From Amorphophallus konjac (Eukaryota > Streptophyta > Magnoliopsida > Alismatales > Araceae): a DNA stretch of 64,000 nt. This document shows, piece after piece, positions 53,692 to 64,000 of this stretch (position 1 is the stretch's first letter; each line of letters opens with the position of its first letter). The notes beneath the pieces were generated by a model that worked only from the letters and a program-made list of their open reading frames with translations, searched no databases and had not been told where the DNA came from. The stretch lies in contig JAHNEJ010001737.1 of assembly GCA_022559845.1 (NCBI GenBank), forward strand, positions 30,120 through 94,119, given 5' to 3'. The translations under genes and the position numbers were made by a program.

Positions 53692-55773
53692 TGATGCGGG
53701 ACAGACACGCGACTTGACTCCAATTGGATATGCGACCCTCGGACTCTAAGCAAGCTTGCGATCGTCCCTTATCGAGGGAAGCGTCGGACGTGCCCGGTTG
53801 AGAAACCGGCAAAGAGCTAGGGTGGTCAACTCACAAATTCGTGCCCAGATCGGGTCACGAGACGGTCTCGCTCTCTCTCGCAGCCGCGGTGAAATAAATA
53901 TATCGATCTAATGGCCTTAACACATGCCCTCTAGCAGCGACATATAAAAGCATATACAATAATAGCAAATGCCGAGTAATGGAGCGAACACGATACCTCC
54001 ACGCGCATGGCGTGGGGAAGACGATCCCGGCCAATCTCGTACTCCCGGAATAATAATTAAATAAATTACAGCAACGATTTACTGCCCACTCCACGCAGGG
54101 AGGTAAAGGGCGACACGGCGGGACCCGGGAGTAGCGGGTTCGGGTTGACGGGCAGCTTCTTGTGTAGCTTCGGCGGCACATATACTCATGATCGTGAGAC
54201 CCACGTGCTGGTCAGTGGGGCCGTGTGGGCCTGGAGTGGCACCGCTGTGACGGGAACGTCCGGAGGGGTGCTCCCTGAGAAGGCGGCGCGCTGGTTCACC
54301 TCGCGGAAGGCGAGGAGGCTCCGATCGATGCGAGTTGGAGTTACTGCCCACGGATCTGAATTCTGTTTCAGACCTGCGTGTCCCGACGAAAACTGATGAT
54401 GCGAACACTCCCAACGTCGGATCGACGCGAAACTAGCACCGTTGGAAAGCTAACTCAAAATCCTTCGATCTATGGTTAGAGAGAAAAATTGGCTATCCCA
54501 GATCTGGTCTTAGCCGAATTTCCAATCTGCTGGTTGACAGAACCCGAAATCTCATGATAGAAGTGCCTTTTCCTGAGAGTTGGCATTAACCGCATTGTAG
54601 ACCTCCGATTCAGCTATTGAGCTCTTCATGAAAGTGGTAGAGGGCGAAGAGAAAAAAATGGAGATACTTTTTATGAAAGGTTTGGTGGAGATTTGACTGG
54701 GGAAAAGTATTTTCTAGTACCGGGTGGTCGGATCTGGACAGTAGAGATAGAACAGAACTTGGGATATAAAGTGATTTTTTTGAAAATATAAACGAGATCC
54801 TAAATTCACAAGAAAATTTATGAAATAGGTAATAGGTAGACAAAATCCCCAATACAATTGGGGGTTCAAACAAAAATCAAGAAGGGGAACAAAAGGGTGA
54901 AACTCAGGGCTACTGTGAAACTGGACAGAGAACTGGCAGATCTAGTGGATTGGGAAGCATAAAAATGGAAAAACATAAAACGGGGGCTGGAATTTTTTTC
55001 AATTTTTTTGGGACGTGGTGATGACCTCTAGAACTCACCTTGAAAATATCAGCTCCAGAAGATGTAGGCGTTGGGAGCTAAAATTCTCGGAGTAAGCCTC
55101 TGTCTAGCAAAACAGAACCTTTGACATAACTTCAGAACTTGCTTCATGGCGGCTCGATGGCATCACGAATGGCGGCGGCGGCGGCAGAGATAGAAACCAG
55201 AGGTGGAGGGGCTAAGATATAAGGGGTCTACACCCTAAAATGCTGAAGGAGGAAGAAGGACACCAGGGAGAGAGGGGAGGGGCGCAGGTTTGCTCCAAGC
55301 AATCTGATTTTTTTTCTTCTCGTTAATTCATAAAAATGGAAATTACATAGGCTATATAGTTCCACCTTAATGACCCAAATAACCCCAGATCTAGGGCTAT
55401 GGGAGGGGCATACAAGGGAGTGGAAATTGGTCAAAAAAACACACAAAAAAATCATTACCTTAATGGAGTTCGCCCCCCTCCATTAAGAGAACAAATTGAA
55501 TTTGTCCTCTTTAATTAATGCTTGGTCCAAGTCAATGTTTGGACCATGTACCAGCCCCCTTGGGCCCGGGAGTCCATGTGGACCAATAAGAAGGAGGGAG
55601 GGGGTCCCTGCTGGGCCAACATGCCCTTTTGCAAAGAAACCCAATGGCTTTTTGTAAATAAATCCACTAAAACTTATAATTGTGCACCTATATAACACAA
55701 GGGTATACATACAAATATAAAAGGACATAAATATAAATAAAATATGAGCGATCTTGCTTCGATGTCCCCATCA
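53692..55773 (-). repeat. Copy-2 3' LTR (2082 bp)
   Basis: Minus-strand ends TGATGGGGACATCGAAGC and CCCGCATCA, matching copy 1. The interior is diverged from copy 1, with shared blocks around the outer 300 bp. Confidence 0.85.
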
Positions 55774-56182
55774 ATTCTCCCCGGGTGTGAAGAACTCGAC
55801 CCCGTCGAGTAAAGGGGGTGACTGCTTGAATAGCTCCGACGGATCCGTCACCGTACCAAGTAGCGCGGGTACGCTCAACTCCAAGTGATCGTCACCTGCT
55901 CATTCCGTATATACTCGATATGCACAAGCTGCTACGGGAACGAGGCTAGAGGTGGACACTCCGAGTGGGGTCACTCTCAAAGGGAGGAGGTGGCTCGAAG
56001 TTTCACTATGAATTCACCGATGGGTCCTTATAGGTGACTAGATCCGGGACATGGATGTCGAGCTGATCCCATACTCCTCGAGCGAATACACTCGCCTCTC
56101 ACTCATAAGGGACTGACATCAACAAGCTTGCACAAGACGCATGCAGACTCCTAACAATATGAACAAACAATGAAACACAGAC

Positions 56183-57412
56183 TCACACACATGACCCTAG
56201 GCAAACTTGAACACTCTTAGTACTACTATGGCTGACGACAAAGAGACACAACACAAGGGACACACGAAGGAAGACTCGGTAAGGATGACGGTCACCGTCT
56301 ACATATACTACGTGTAAAGAGAGACTAACCCACAACTTAATGCCATGAGTTCCATCCTTCGTCAATCGTCGCCGGTTCGAGAAGACTCGTCCTCGGGTAT
56401 GAAAGTGTGGGAGGATCAGGGGATGGGTGACGGGGATGTAATCCGGATGGCTAGTGTAAAGCACGATAATAATGAAGTCCGGAGACTGTTTCTCGTACGT
56501 ATGGTAGAAATCAAACCATACAGTGTCAACATAGGGTGTCGACAGTGGTACGGTAGTCACTAGTGGTTGCGCTACCGTAGGAGAGACGGGTAGAAATGGG
56601 ATGGCGGGGTCCACCGAGGACAAAGTGGGCAAGATAAACAAGTCTGGGATGACCGGTGGGAGTGGGGTGACTGAAAGCCCACGTCCCTCTATTGGCTCAC
56701 TCTCTCACCCAAAAACATCAACGTGGTACTCCTCGACCAACTCTTGGTCAGCCTCATAATCCACTAGAATAAGCATGGGTGGAACATCCTCGGTATGTGT
56801 GTCCTCTAGGGTAGGGGAATGTGAAGGACACGGATCGGAGAAGTGGCTAGGAGCCACATGGTTGGGCTTCGGGGGAGGTAGTGGACATGAGTCCGTAGGC
56901 GGAGCGGACTGATAAGGGTGGGTGGTTGGTGACTCAAAGGTGGTCGGCTGAATGTCATCGTGGAAGACGAACTCGCCGGGTAGGTGAGGTGGATATAAGG
57001 TGCAGATCCTCCTATCCCGGTCGAAGGTCGCTCTCCTCTCTTCCAACCATGGTCGCCCTAATATAATGCATGGTCCTGCTAGCGTACCAATATTGCACCA
57101 TGCGCCATCGTAGTAAAATTCGGAGCCGATCCTCCTTTGGAACTCGACACAAGCAAAATCACCATCGTGGATAATTTCGCCCGTCTTGGAGAGGGACTCC
57201 ACGATATCAAGAGAAACCCAATTATCCGACTCCCTATTAGTGAAATGGAGTTCCGTTGTAGACCCATTGGGTAGAGTGGCTTTAGAAATGAGATGGGTGA
57301 AATCCAAGGGTCGGGCCATGAAGGCATTGAATTGGGCCACCAGGGATGACCACTCGGACACATGGTCTTGGGGAACGGCCATGGGGGTGGCGAGTAGTGG
57401 ACATGCAGGCAC
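56183..57412 (-). pseudogene. Copy-2 ORFs: retropepsin-like segment and conserved unknown block
   Basis: 57412-56705 (235 codons) contains WCNIGTLAGPCIILGRPWLE then RRATFDRDRRICTL. This resembles the C-terminal half of retrotransposon aspartic proteases, where ILG-x-x-WL is typical. It ends [17 protein letters not shown], matching copy 1. After a stop, 56641-56183 carries the unknown block ([32 protein letters not shown]). Copies 1 and 2 together suggest an ancestral order of gag-like helix, protease-like segment, acidic motif, then unknown block. No RT, integrase or RNase H is present. The protease-like call is tentative, because its catalytic DTG is not identified. Confidence 0.45.
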
Positions 57413-57720
57413 ACAGTGATAAGATCGGACTCTCGTGGACTAGACACGACCCTACTATGCGATGCAAAGTTGGAATACAGACTCGACTACACACCTAGAC
57501 ACAACCAAGACTCGGTACGTGGCGGAGCTAATCGATCCGAAGATCACTCGCGCAAGTGTGCGACCCTTCCGATAGGCGTAGCCTAACGTTCGGACAACAC
57601 CTTTTTATATACCGAACAATGGTATGCGGATGCAACCTTAGACCGACTTAAACTTAGACTCGACTTAAATGGCTTTTTTTTTGTTTTGTTTTCACCAGAC
57701 TACCCTAGACTCAACTGGCG

Positions 57721-57731
57721 CTCTGATACCA
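57721..57731 (-). other. Copy-2 primer binding site
   Basis: TGGTATCAGAG on the minus strand, 3 nt from the LTR, as in copy 1. Confidence 0.85.
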
Positions 57732-57734
57732 AAC

Positions 57735-58020
57735 TGATGCGGGACGGACACGCGACTCGACTCCAATTGGATATGCGACTCTCGGACTCTAAGCAAGCTC
57801 GCGATCGTCCCTTATAGAGGGAAGCGTCGGACGTTCGCGGTTGAGAAACCGGCAAAGAGCTAAGGTGGTCAACTCACAAATTCGTGTCCGGATCGGGTCA
57901 CGGGACGGTCTCGCTCTCTCTCGCAGCAGCGGTGAAATAAATATATCGAGCTAATGGCCCTAACACATGCCCTCAAGCAGCGGCATATAAAAGCATATAC
58001 AAGAATAGCAAATGCTGAGT
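57735..58020 (-). repeat. Copy-2 5' LTR fragment
   Basis: 286 bp aligned with the outer end of the 3' LTR (53692-53980), including GCAAAGAGCTA...GTGGTCAACTCACAAATTCG. Cut at the gypsy insertion. Confidence 0.85.
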
Positions 58021-61000
58021 TGTCACGCCCCGAGTGTGGAAGGAACCCGGAGATGCGTGACGAGTTTATATCAATCATGTCAATCAGAGCGTTAGCATAT
58101 TCAACACAAAGACAGAGCGCGTAAGAGTAAAATAACCCAATCCTTTATTTCATCAAAACCTTTAAAGTACTTCTATTACAATTCACTTAATGGAAGTGCT
58201 ACGACTCATTAAAAGGAAAAGTACAAGGAATGACTCAAGAAAATGGAAAGACAATACTAGATGATGCTTTGACATATGGTTGTAGCTCTAGCCTCTTCAC
58301 TATTGACTTTCCCCATCCGAAAGAGTTTCGTCCTCGGACTTACCTGAAAAATAAGAGAAAAACACTATGTGAGCGAACGCTCAGTAGGGATTATATCTCA
58401 AGAGCTAGCTTGCTTTAAGTAGATTACATGTTACGTGAAATGCAATAAGCTATGCATGCTCGCATAAAACGACAGTAGAGAATGTATAACCAGAGAATAG
58501 AGAATGTATATCAAATGATAGTGAGTGAACTGGCAAGTCTTTCAAGAACTCATGTTAAGATAGCAAGATAATCAAGCACGTATATCTATCATGTCAAGTG
58601 ATCATGTCATGACAAGAATTGGCTATCATGTTTCAAGCAAGTACGATAAATAGCCTTTCCGGGTCACGCAAGTCATGTCATGTCAAGTCAAGTCAAGTAC
58701 GAGATTTGTGAAATGTCTATCAAGCTAGTCATGCACTTCGGTACAATGTCATACCATGATCATTACAACTCTCATGGGCACTAGTACTTTTGGGTGCTCC
58801 TCCCAAGACCTGATCGGGCCCTATATGCGCAGGCATTGATCATGTATTTTCGACATCCACTATAGTATAGCCAATATAGATTTTCAAAGAAATATGCTTG
58901 TAGGAACTTAAGGTAGATCTTGTGGAATAGAATCACAGGGATTGAACATGATGTGTAAGGACGATAATAACGGTATAACCACGATTCGCTTTAAATATAG
59001 GTGGAATCGGCTCCCTAACTTGGGTGCCATGACAATAAGAATAAGCGCTCATATAGAGATGGTCGCTCGTTCTTGTATATGACAAGGTAGATAGAATTAG
59101 TGTCCACAAGTATGGCACATCATTCTTAAGAAGTATTAATGGCATGGTTTCCCATTCCATTAATTAAAGAGTATTCTCATGACATCAAAATAGCATATCA
59201 TGGGGGCCAGTATACCATGTTTCTTTAGAGTGACATAGAAATCAAGTAGTGGCATGGGTTTTGATGGTACAACCTGCTCGGCTACCTTGAGGGAATCCAA
59301 GGCTAGCGAAGTCTTACGGAGGTCTCTATGACAAAGTCACCGGTCCAAAGAAACAGAATGTCCCATAGAGGATTCATCTATCACCGAGAAATAATGGGTA
59401 ATCGATAAAACATCATGAAATGTGGGGCTATATTCACGGAATGGAATATAGTGCCAGTATACGCAACCCATGGTCAAGGAACATGAGATCATTAAATTGA
59501 CACATGCGCTTAAGTCTTCATTTTCTGAATTGGCGCCCTTGTCAGGGCCGTCAGTTCAGTAAATGACGACTGTTCACTCGGTCGTTACATCCAGATTATG
59601 TAAATATTAATATATGTAAACATTTTCAAATTTTTATTATTATAAAAATGACGTCTTTCATGAAGGCTTTAATTCTGTAAACAACGCCCTAGTCAGGGGC
59701 GTCATATATCAAATTAAAGGGCAGGGTATATGTCGTCATTTCAATATCCATGAATTTTATAAACATTTCTATAATTCACAATTTATCACTAAATTGGCGC
59801 CCATGTATAGGGGCGTTCATTCAAATGATGACCTAATCCGGGTCGCTAATTCTTTGTCATATGATTTCCACCGGGCAGGTACAATCACAGACACATGGTT
59901 TTTTGGAGTATGTCTGATCAAGATTCTAAAGATATGAACAGACAGAGAAAAATAGCATGAATTTATGGACACGATCATGCATTAGTTTACATATAAGGGT
60001 TCACAGATATTAAAATTTAAACATTGTGTATTTATTAAATAACTAGACAATTGATGACTGTTTACACGGTCGTCAAATAAAATAGCGCCCTAGACTGGGT
60101 CGATAATTTAATTCATGCAATAAAACATGAAAACTCCATTCCAGAGCGATATCTGTAATTCCTTTACAGACCTATATGCATGTATACCACCTAAAATTAT
60201 TAAATTTGGCTTTACACTTGAGAAAACCTACCTTGATTGAGTTATAGATGACAAGAACGTGAATGAGGATGAAGAATCAATATCAAGAACCACCCTTGAC
60301 GATGCTCTATTATAAACAGAGAGACTTGATATCAACGGAAGTTCTTCAAGGGATGGAAGGGTTCTTCCTCAACCGAGCTTCTTTGATTAACCAGATGGAG
60401 AAATAAACAATAGAAGCAACAACTACTCCATGATGAAGACTATGCAGCTTGATGGAAGGAATAACCAGCAGCAGCACGTCCACGTCCAGAGGATGAAGAT
60501 GATGACATGAAGAGTAGCAACTAAATAGCCGCAGCCCCTTCGCGTTGCAGGCAATCTGCAAGAGGAAAGGAAGAAGTTGAAGAACTTTAGGTTCTTCACG
60601 TATTGAGCAGTAGCATGTCGTTTGTTGGAAGAATCAAAAGAGCCGGCAGCTTGGCTCGATGGGAGGGTTGGTATTTATAGGAAAAGAGAATCCTAACGAG
60701 TTCTAAGAGTTCAATTAGGATTTGTATTTTCTTCGTAGAATCCTATTAAACGTAGACACCCCACGTATTGATCCTTTCCCTAATCAAAACTTACCCAGAT
60801 AACATCCCTGTTCGAGCCAAACACTAACGGGTCTTGGAAATGACGCCTAAGCTTGGGGCGTTATTTTAAAATGACACCTATATACTCAGTCTTCAATTCC
60901 TTATATGACGTCTATCAAGGGGACGTCAATTATTAAATTAGTTGCATTTGAGCGGTCTTCATTTAAATAACGACCTGACATGAGGCGTTATTATCTTATG

Positions 61001-61109
61001 ACCTATTTGTTATATGTTTTAAGTATATAGATGAGTTGGACCTTTATTAATGGGTTAATCTTTTAATCCATTTAGGATTTTATACCTTTAATTTACCAGG
61101 GTTGCTACA
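58021..61109 (-). repeat. Gypsy 3' LTR (3.1 kb)
   Basis: TG...CA ends, TATA candidate TATAAATA (60672-60679). Dispersed dyads of the form GACGCC(C)...GGGGCGTC lie at about 59530-59720, 59796-59850, 60060-60095 and 60840-60985. Apart from the retroelement LTR, no gene is present. Confidence 0.85.
60672..60679 (-). promoter_or_regulatory. TATA box candidate of gypsy LTR
   Basis: TATAAATA on the minus strand (context TTTTCCTATAAATACC), inside the LTR. Confidence 0.45.
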
Positions 61110-61185
61110 CCCTCCCCCACTTAGAAGAATTTGGTCTCAAAATTCAATCACACATATTTACGGAGAGTGTAGGACTCGTACCTCT

Positions 61186-63210
61186 TTAGAATAAATCCGG
61201 GAATCGCTTCTTCATAGACTCCTCAGTCTCCCATGTGGCTTCGTGCTCTAAGCATTTACTCCATTGCACCTTTAGCATGGGAATTATTTTGTTCCTTAGA
61301 GTACGAACTTCACGATCGAGGATCTTCATAGGCTTTTGTTCATATGTAAGATCCTTTTGAATCACCAGGTCTCCATGATCGATGATATGTGACGGATCGT
61401 GCACATACTTCTTCAGCATGGATATATGGAATACATTATGGACATCGGACAATTGAGGAGGCAAAGCGATGCGGTAAGCAACCTCGCCAACTCTTTCTAA
61501 TACCTCAAAAGGTCCGATAAACCTTGGTGTAAGCTTGCCCTTAACACCAAATCTCTTTATTCCACGTCCGGGTGATATTTTGAGAAATACGCGATCTCCG
61601 ACTTGGAATTGGATATCTCTTCTTCTTGTATCAGCATAAGCCTTCTATCTAGACTGAGCTACTTGCAGTCTCTCTCTAATCATCTGAATCTTTTCAGTGG
61701 CATCTCTTACCATGTCTGGGCCTAATAGTCGTTTCTCGCCAACTTCATCCCAGCACAAAGGTGATCGTCAATTCCTTCCGTATAAGGCTTCGAAAGGTGC
61801 CATATGTATACTTGCCTGGTAGCTATTGTTGTATGCAAATTCAACCAAAGGCAAGTGATCATGCCAGCTTCCACCAAAATCGACGATGCAAGCTCTGAGT
61901 ATATCTTCTATTACCTGATTTGTTCTCTCTGTCTGACCATTCGTCTGAGGATGAAAAGCAGTACTAAAGTTGAGTCTTGTCCCCAACGAATGTTGTAGAC
62001 CCTTCCAAAAATGAGAAGTAAAACGAGGGACTCGGTCAGACACGATTGAGACAGGAATATCATGTAGCATGACTATCTCCTTAATGTATAATGCAGCAAA
62101 GACGTCAATCGACCATCGGCTCTTGATTGGCAAGAAATGTGCCGACTTAGTCAAACGGTCGATGATGACCCAAATTCCATCATGTCCTCCTCTAGATTTA
62201 GATAGTCCCATAATGAAGTCTATACCGATATCCTCCCACTTCCGCTTAGGAATATCAAGAGGTTGTAGCTTACCGGTAAGCTTTTGGTCTTCTGCTTTGA
62301 CCTGTTGGCAAGTGAGACATCGAGACACAAAGTCCGCTATTTCTCTTTTCATATTGGGCCACCAAAAGGTACTTTTTAAATCTTGGTACATTTTGGTAGA
62401 TCCTGGATGAATCGTGTACCTTGATCTGTGAGCTTCATCTAAGATCTTCTTCTTTAGCTCGGGACAATCTGGGATGCAATTTCTATATCTGAATAACAAC
62501 CTTCCATCTGATGCTAATTTGAAATCAGATTGCTCTTCTATCTTGCCCTTGATTTCCACTAATATCGGATCATTATATTGCAGTCCTTGTATTTTTGAGA
62601 GTAGATCTGGCTGTATGCTCATATGGGATAGTATGACACACCTACTATCCTTGTCCATACTTATATTAAGTCTAGTGAACTGTTCTAGCAACTTCCACTC
62701 CTGAATCATACAATTGGCTAATATTACTCTTGGCTTGCGACTGAGGGCATCAGCTACATGATTACCCTTTCCAGGATGATATTGTATTGTGAAGTCGAAG
62801 TCCTTGAGATATTCTAGCCAACGTCTTCGCCTCATATTCAATTCCTTCTGAGAGAAAAGATACTTGAGACTCTTGTGATCGGAGTATACAGTGAACTGTA
62901 CTCCGTATAAGTAATGTCTCTGGATCTTCAATGCAACACTACCGCAGCCAATTCTAGATCATGTACTGGGTAGTTCTCTTCATGCTTCTTTAGCTGTCGA
63001 GATGAGTAAGCTATGACTCTCCCTTGTTGCATTAAGACACATCCGAGGCCAATGCCAGATGCATCAGTGTATACCTCGAATTTCTCACCTTCAATTGGTA
63101 AAGCTAAAACCGGGGCAGTAGTTAGGTGATCCTTGAGGGCTTGGAAGCTTCTTTCACATTCCTCACTCCATTCATAACGGATCTCCTTGCGTGTTAGTCT
63201 AGTGAGTGGT
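61186..63210 (-). pseudogene. Gypsy pol: RT end, RNase H, integrase, chromodomain
   Basis: From 63210: [20 protein letters not shown] (RT end), [20 protein letters not shown] (RNase H start), then a one-base deletion near 62,940. The long frame 62931-61768 follows: RNase H ([26 protein letters not shown]), the integrase zinc finger (His pair near [21 protein letters not shown]) and the DDE core ([28 protein letters not shown]). After stops (TGA at YGRN*RSPL, TAG before KAY) the C-terminus and chromodomain-like end (61464-61186) follow, with WETEESMKKRFP. Chromodomain elements insert into heterochromatin. Only a few lesions are visible, so it is recently dead. Confidence 0.9.
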
Positions 63211-63215
63211 ACGGC

Positions 63216-64000
63216 TGTAACGACCCGAGAATCCGATTACCGGGAAGGCCCGATAACTCGAGACTCGCACCGCCACCCACGAGTCTGAAGACTCGGAAGG
63301 GTTAGAAGGATGGTGTGGAAACTACACAAGTATCACAAATAATTGTAGAATTAAACAGTTATATAAATAAGCAGAAAATAAATTAACGTTTTACATAGTT
63401 CACAATATAACAATAAAATAACAACAGTAGTCCACAACTAGTATAGAGACAAGAAAAGAAAGTACAGCTACGCGGGGCATACCCCATCTCTGACCTCTAG
63501 CACTAACGCTGGGCACCTGAACCGCGCTGAGCCTCAGACGAACTCCCATGAAGTCTCGCCTCGCCTGAAATACGGTGAAAACACGTAGGGAATGAGTATC
63601 GGAACAAGACTAAGTAGGGATCACTCGAACCCTACCTCGCAAACGGAGAAATCGCTACGCTAGCAGTAAGCAAGTACCTCGAAAAGGAAGCCCTGCCATT
63701 ACAAAACACCGGTCACACGGCACGCAAGCCGACATATGCACCACGGCGGGAAGACCGAAATGCAACGGTCAACACAGCAGAAACCCGAAGGTCGAAGCCG
63801 TAACGACTGACAGCCTGACACTCCCGACTCGATAGGAATACCTCCCACTAGAAGCACAGCCGGTAGCGTCCCTTGATGACTTACACTGCACCGCAGGTGA
63901 ACTGCCTGACATGGTAGTGCCTACCCGAGGCACGGACACCGAACAAGTACCACAAATAAGTGACTAGCTGGGGTCACGCTCGTCAGCGTGTGTTCAACTG
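63216..64000 (-). mobile_element. Further LTR element inserted in gypsy pol (partial)
   Basis: The gypsy reading frame ends at ACGGC (63211-63215), and a new sequence begins TGTAACGACCCGAGAATCCG. On the minus strand this is an LTR end, CGGGTCGTTACA, a form common in plant gypsy elements. The remaining 785 bp are GC-rich, repeat-like and non-coding. Only the outer part of one LTR is in the window, so the family is not determined. Confidence 0.55.

Larger units (their letters stand above)
53692..58020 (-). mobile_element. Non-autonomous LTR retrotransposon (copy 2), nested in the copia element
   Basis: The same family as 7784-13510 but inverted. The 3' LTR is 53692-55773; the interior is 55774-57734. 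The primer site TGGTATCAGAG is on the minus strand at 57731-57721. The 5' LTR starts at 57735 and is cut at 58020 by a gypsy insertion, so its remainder should lie outside the window. Left flank AATTT (53687-53691) should recur as the target duplication beyond 64,000. Confidence 0.88.
58021..63215 (-). mobile_element. Chromovirus-type Ty3/gypsy element (3' part), nested in copy 2
   Basis: The 3' LTR is 58021-61109 (minus-strand TGTAGCAACCC...GGGGCGTGACA). The polypurine tract AAGTGGGGGAGGG adjoins it at 61110-61122. pol runs 63210-61186 (RT end, RNase H, integrase, chromodomain). The 5' part is cut off by another LTR insertion at 63216. The left flank TGAGT (58016-58020) is the candidate target duplication. 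Confidence 0.88.

Noticed and set aside
53855..54414. Minus-strand and plus-strand ORFs in the copy-2 LTR
   Set aside because: They lie in LTR sequence. Similar frames appear in copy-1 LTRs (for example 9047-9403) because of GC-rich composition, with no domain and no consistent start.

Overview
This is plant nuclear DNA, almost certainly from an angiosperm. One split gene with spliceosomal GT-AG introns is buried in nested transposable elements of typical plant type (LTR retrotransposons with plant-type primer sites, L1-like LINEs, hAT elements, MITEs). I cannot name the species. Introns enlarged to 27 kb point to a large, repeat-rich genome. Nothing prokaryotic is present.

Positions 1-42,760 hold one host gene on the minus strand: a 1-deoxy-D-xylulose-5-phosphate synthase-like (DXS) protein of the plastid MEP pathway family, most like the divergent class III clade. 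Seven coding exons can be joined in frame: 42313-42146, 41712-41428, 41322-41172, 39936-39668, 30212-29930, 28825-28521 and 1225-947. They give 580 codons. The C-terminal exons lie beyond position 1. Several residues that are catalytic or cofactor-binding in active DXS are replaced, so canonical activity is doubtful.

The introns carry the transposons. Intron 6 (27.3 kb) holds a minus-strand LINE, split by a 20.5-kb Ty3/gypsy (Tat-like) element at 6199-26720 with 5-bp target duplication GTCGC. The left LTR of that element is split in turn by a 5.7-kb non-autonomous LTR element at 7784-13510 with target duplication ATGCC. Intron 4 (9.5 kb) holds a decayed 5.3-kb hAT transposon (33322-38661) with a small TAG-flanked MITE inside it, and a separate 655-bp hAT-like element. 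Intron 3 holds a long-arm foldback element with a 325-bp hAT MITE inside it.

Upstream of the gene (about 43,300-64,000) is a second nest. A decayed pararetrovirus-like or Ty3-like reverse-transcriptase block is interrupted by a SIRE-like Ty1/copia element (from 45443) that has an extra ORF 3' of pol. The copia element is interrupted by a second copy of the non-autonomous LTR family (from 53692). That copy is interrupted by a chromodomain-type gypsy element (from 58021), whose pol is interrupted by a further LTR (from 63216). The last four layers are all on the minus strand.

The most novel items are: the two-copy non-autonomous LTR family with a shared ORF of unknown function and a mosaic LTR; the Tat-like element whose RT/RNase H is missing, with a tandem array where that region should be; and arrays of GC-rich dyad motifs in the LTRs of three unrelated retrotransposon families.
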